Below are positions 63,143-64,000 of a stretch of DNA of 64,000 nt, piece by piece. The notes below the pieces were generated by a model. The model searched no databases. It had not been told where the DNA came from and saw only the letters and a program-made list of their open reading frames with translations. Source of the DNA: Bifidobacterium tissieri. Its GTDB lineage: Bacteria > Actinomycetota > Actinomycetes > Actinomycetales > Bifidobacteriaceae. The DNA lies in the NCBI RefSeq assembly GCF_002259645.1, contig NZ_MWWV01000007.1, forward strand, positions 1 through 64,000, written 5' to 3'. Every line of letters starts with the position of its first letter. Within the stretch, counting starts at the first letter, position 1. Position numbers and translations under genes: made by a program.

Positions 63143-64000
63143 GTGAACACTCGCAAGGCTTTGAAGGGAACAGTGGCCGCGATCCTCGCGTCCGCCACTC
63201 TGTTCGGCTTCGCTGGTCTGGCCAACGCGGCCGACGGTCAGGGCGTCGAACAGCTCAAGGAACACGGTGCCGCACAGCGCATCGCCGGAGTCTACGGCAA
63301 CGCCAAGGCCAAGAACGTCATCCTGTTCATCGGTGACGGCATGGGCGACTCCGAGATCACCGTGGCCCGCAACTACCTGCACGGCGTGAACGGCAGCTTC
63401 GACGGACTCGACAAGATCGGTCAGCCGAACCTGAACAAGGGCGTGGAGACCGGCACCGGCCAGTACACCACCTTCTCGCTGGGCAACAGCTCCAACGACT
63501 CGCTGATGGCCAAGGACAAGAACGGTCAGCTCACCGGCAGCAAGACCGCCGGCGTGATCACCCCCGTGACCGACTCCTCCGCCTCCGGCTCCAGCTGGGC
63601 CACCGGCACCAAGACCTACAACAACGCCGTCGACGTGGACGTCGAGGGCAACCCGCAGCTCAACCTCATCGAGCTCGCCAAGGCGGCCGGCAAGGCCACC
63701 GGTAACGTGACCACCGCCGAGATCCAGGACGCCACCCCGGCCGTGCTGGAATCCCACTCCTCCGAGCGCGCCTGCTACGGCCCGCAGGGCAAGTGGGACG
63801 GCACCGACAAGAACGGTGACGGCGTGGTCGATCTCAAGGACGCCGAGGCTGCCGGTATCGGCAGCTGCCTCGCCCCGCAGCTCAAGGCCAACGGCGGCAT
63901 CGGATCCATCTCCGAGCAGCTGATCGACACCCGCGCCGATGTGACCATCGGTGGTGGCGCCAAGTACTTCAACCAGCTGGACCAGTCCGGCAAGACCCTG
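63143..64000 (+). CDS. phoA: Secreted alkaline phosphatase, partial (runs off window)
   Basis: The first 286 residues of an alkaline phosphatase. Signal peptide [20 protein letters not shown] (cut near 30). Metal motif [11 protein letters not shown] (64-72); nucleophile Ser145 in [17 protein letters not shown]. Between Cys211 and Cys242 there is an insertion carrying a 12-residue EF-hand-like loop (D222[11 protein letters not shown]233), absent from E. coli PhoA, suggesting calcium binding. The open frame reaches the last base without a stop. GTG 63143 fits GAGG at 63132-63135 better than ATG 63137, which is only one base away. Confidence 0.9.
   Translation, partial: MNTRKALKGTVAAILASATLFGFAGLANAADGQGVEQLKEHGAAQRIAGVYGNAKAKNVILFIGDGMGDSEITVARNYLHGVNGSFDGLDKIGQPNLNKGVETGTGQYTTFSLGNSSNDSLMAKDKNGQLTGSKTAGVITPVTDSSASGSSWATGTKTYNNAVDVDVEGNPQLNLIELAKAAGKATGNVTTAEIQDATPAVLESHSSERACYGPQGKWDGTDKNGDGVVDLKDAEAAGIGSCLAPQLKANGGIGSISEQLIDTRADVTIGGGAKYFNQLDQSGKTL

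Noticed and set aside
1-64000. tRNA, rRNA, transposase or integrase genes
   Set aside because: None were recognised in reading either strand, although a small RNA gene could be missed without a covariance search.

Overview
The window is high-GC DNA that reads as a Bifidobacteriaceae chromosome, most likely Bifidobacterium. Reasons: Bifidobacterium-style gene content (a TauF/Toa-like taurine pair, fused urease gamma-beta subunit, GH13 alpha-glucosidase and pullulanase), strong Shine-Dalgarno sites, and no respiratory genes. No rRNA, tRNA, phage, transposase or CRISPR was seen. The theme is scavenging of nitrogen and sulfur from host-type compounds: taurine and other sulfonates, urea and cystine.

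Layout. 1-2,800: a small zinc-ribbon-like ORF, a nitroreductase, a DUF4235-like protein and a sirohydrochlorin chelatase. 2,900-6,300: flavodoxin and siroheme sulfite/nitrite reductase, divergent from a flavodoxin/ferredoxin-NADP reductase. 6,900-16,600: taurine aminotransferase, sulfoacetaldehyde reductase, a taurine-type ABC importer, and a glycyl-radical enzyme with its activase whose catalytic and substrate positions match isethionate sulfite-lyase. 17,100-24,100: an amidohydrolase and a peptide-type ABC importer. 24,400-29,700: a second sulfonate-type ABC importer, a YeiH-family exporter and an unknown protein. 30,000-35,850: precorrin-2 dehydrogenase, uroporphyrinogen-III methyltransferase, HemB, a HemD-like protein, a LacI regulator and HemC. 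35,900-39,600: alpha-glucosidase and a TcyP-like cystine symporter. 40,300-45,700: urea ABC transporter urtABCDE. 46,300-55,300: urease ureAB, ureC and accessory ureD, G, F, E, interrupted by a three-gene flavinylated redox module. 55,760-58,770: nickel/cobalt ECF transporter. 59,000-64,000: type I pullulanase, an LLM-class flavin monooxygenase and the start of a secreted alkaline phosphatase.

Working together. Taurine is imported, transaminated (nitrogen goes to glutamate), reduced to isethionate and cleaved by a glycyl radical to acetaldehyde and sulfite. Sulfite can be reduced to sulfide by the siroheme enzyme, fed by NADPH through the reductase and flavodoxin. HemB/C/D, CobA, SirC-like and SirB-like enzymes form a siroheme-only branch from 5-aminolevulinate. 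Urea is imported, hydrolysed by urease, and nickel is supplied by the ECF system. The window therefore appears to encode a complete anaerobic taurine-to-sulfide assimilation route, apart from 5-aminolevulinate synthesis, acetaldehyde disposal and cysteine synthesis, which are not in the window.

The non-coding DNA is unusually structured. There are two 124-nt elements with compensatory changes in 27-bp arms, two 196-bp palindromic elements flanking the ECF ATPase gene, an alternating hairpin array before urease, an 84-bp duplication inside the urt operon, and a repeated 16-bp palindrome in the promoter regions of the sulfite-reductase and urease/nickel loci. All functions are inferred from reading the sequence; no search was run.
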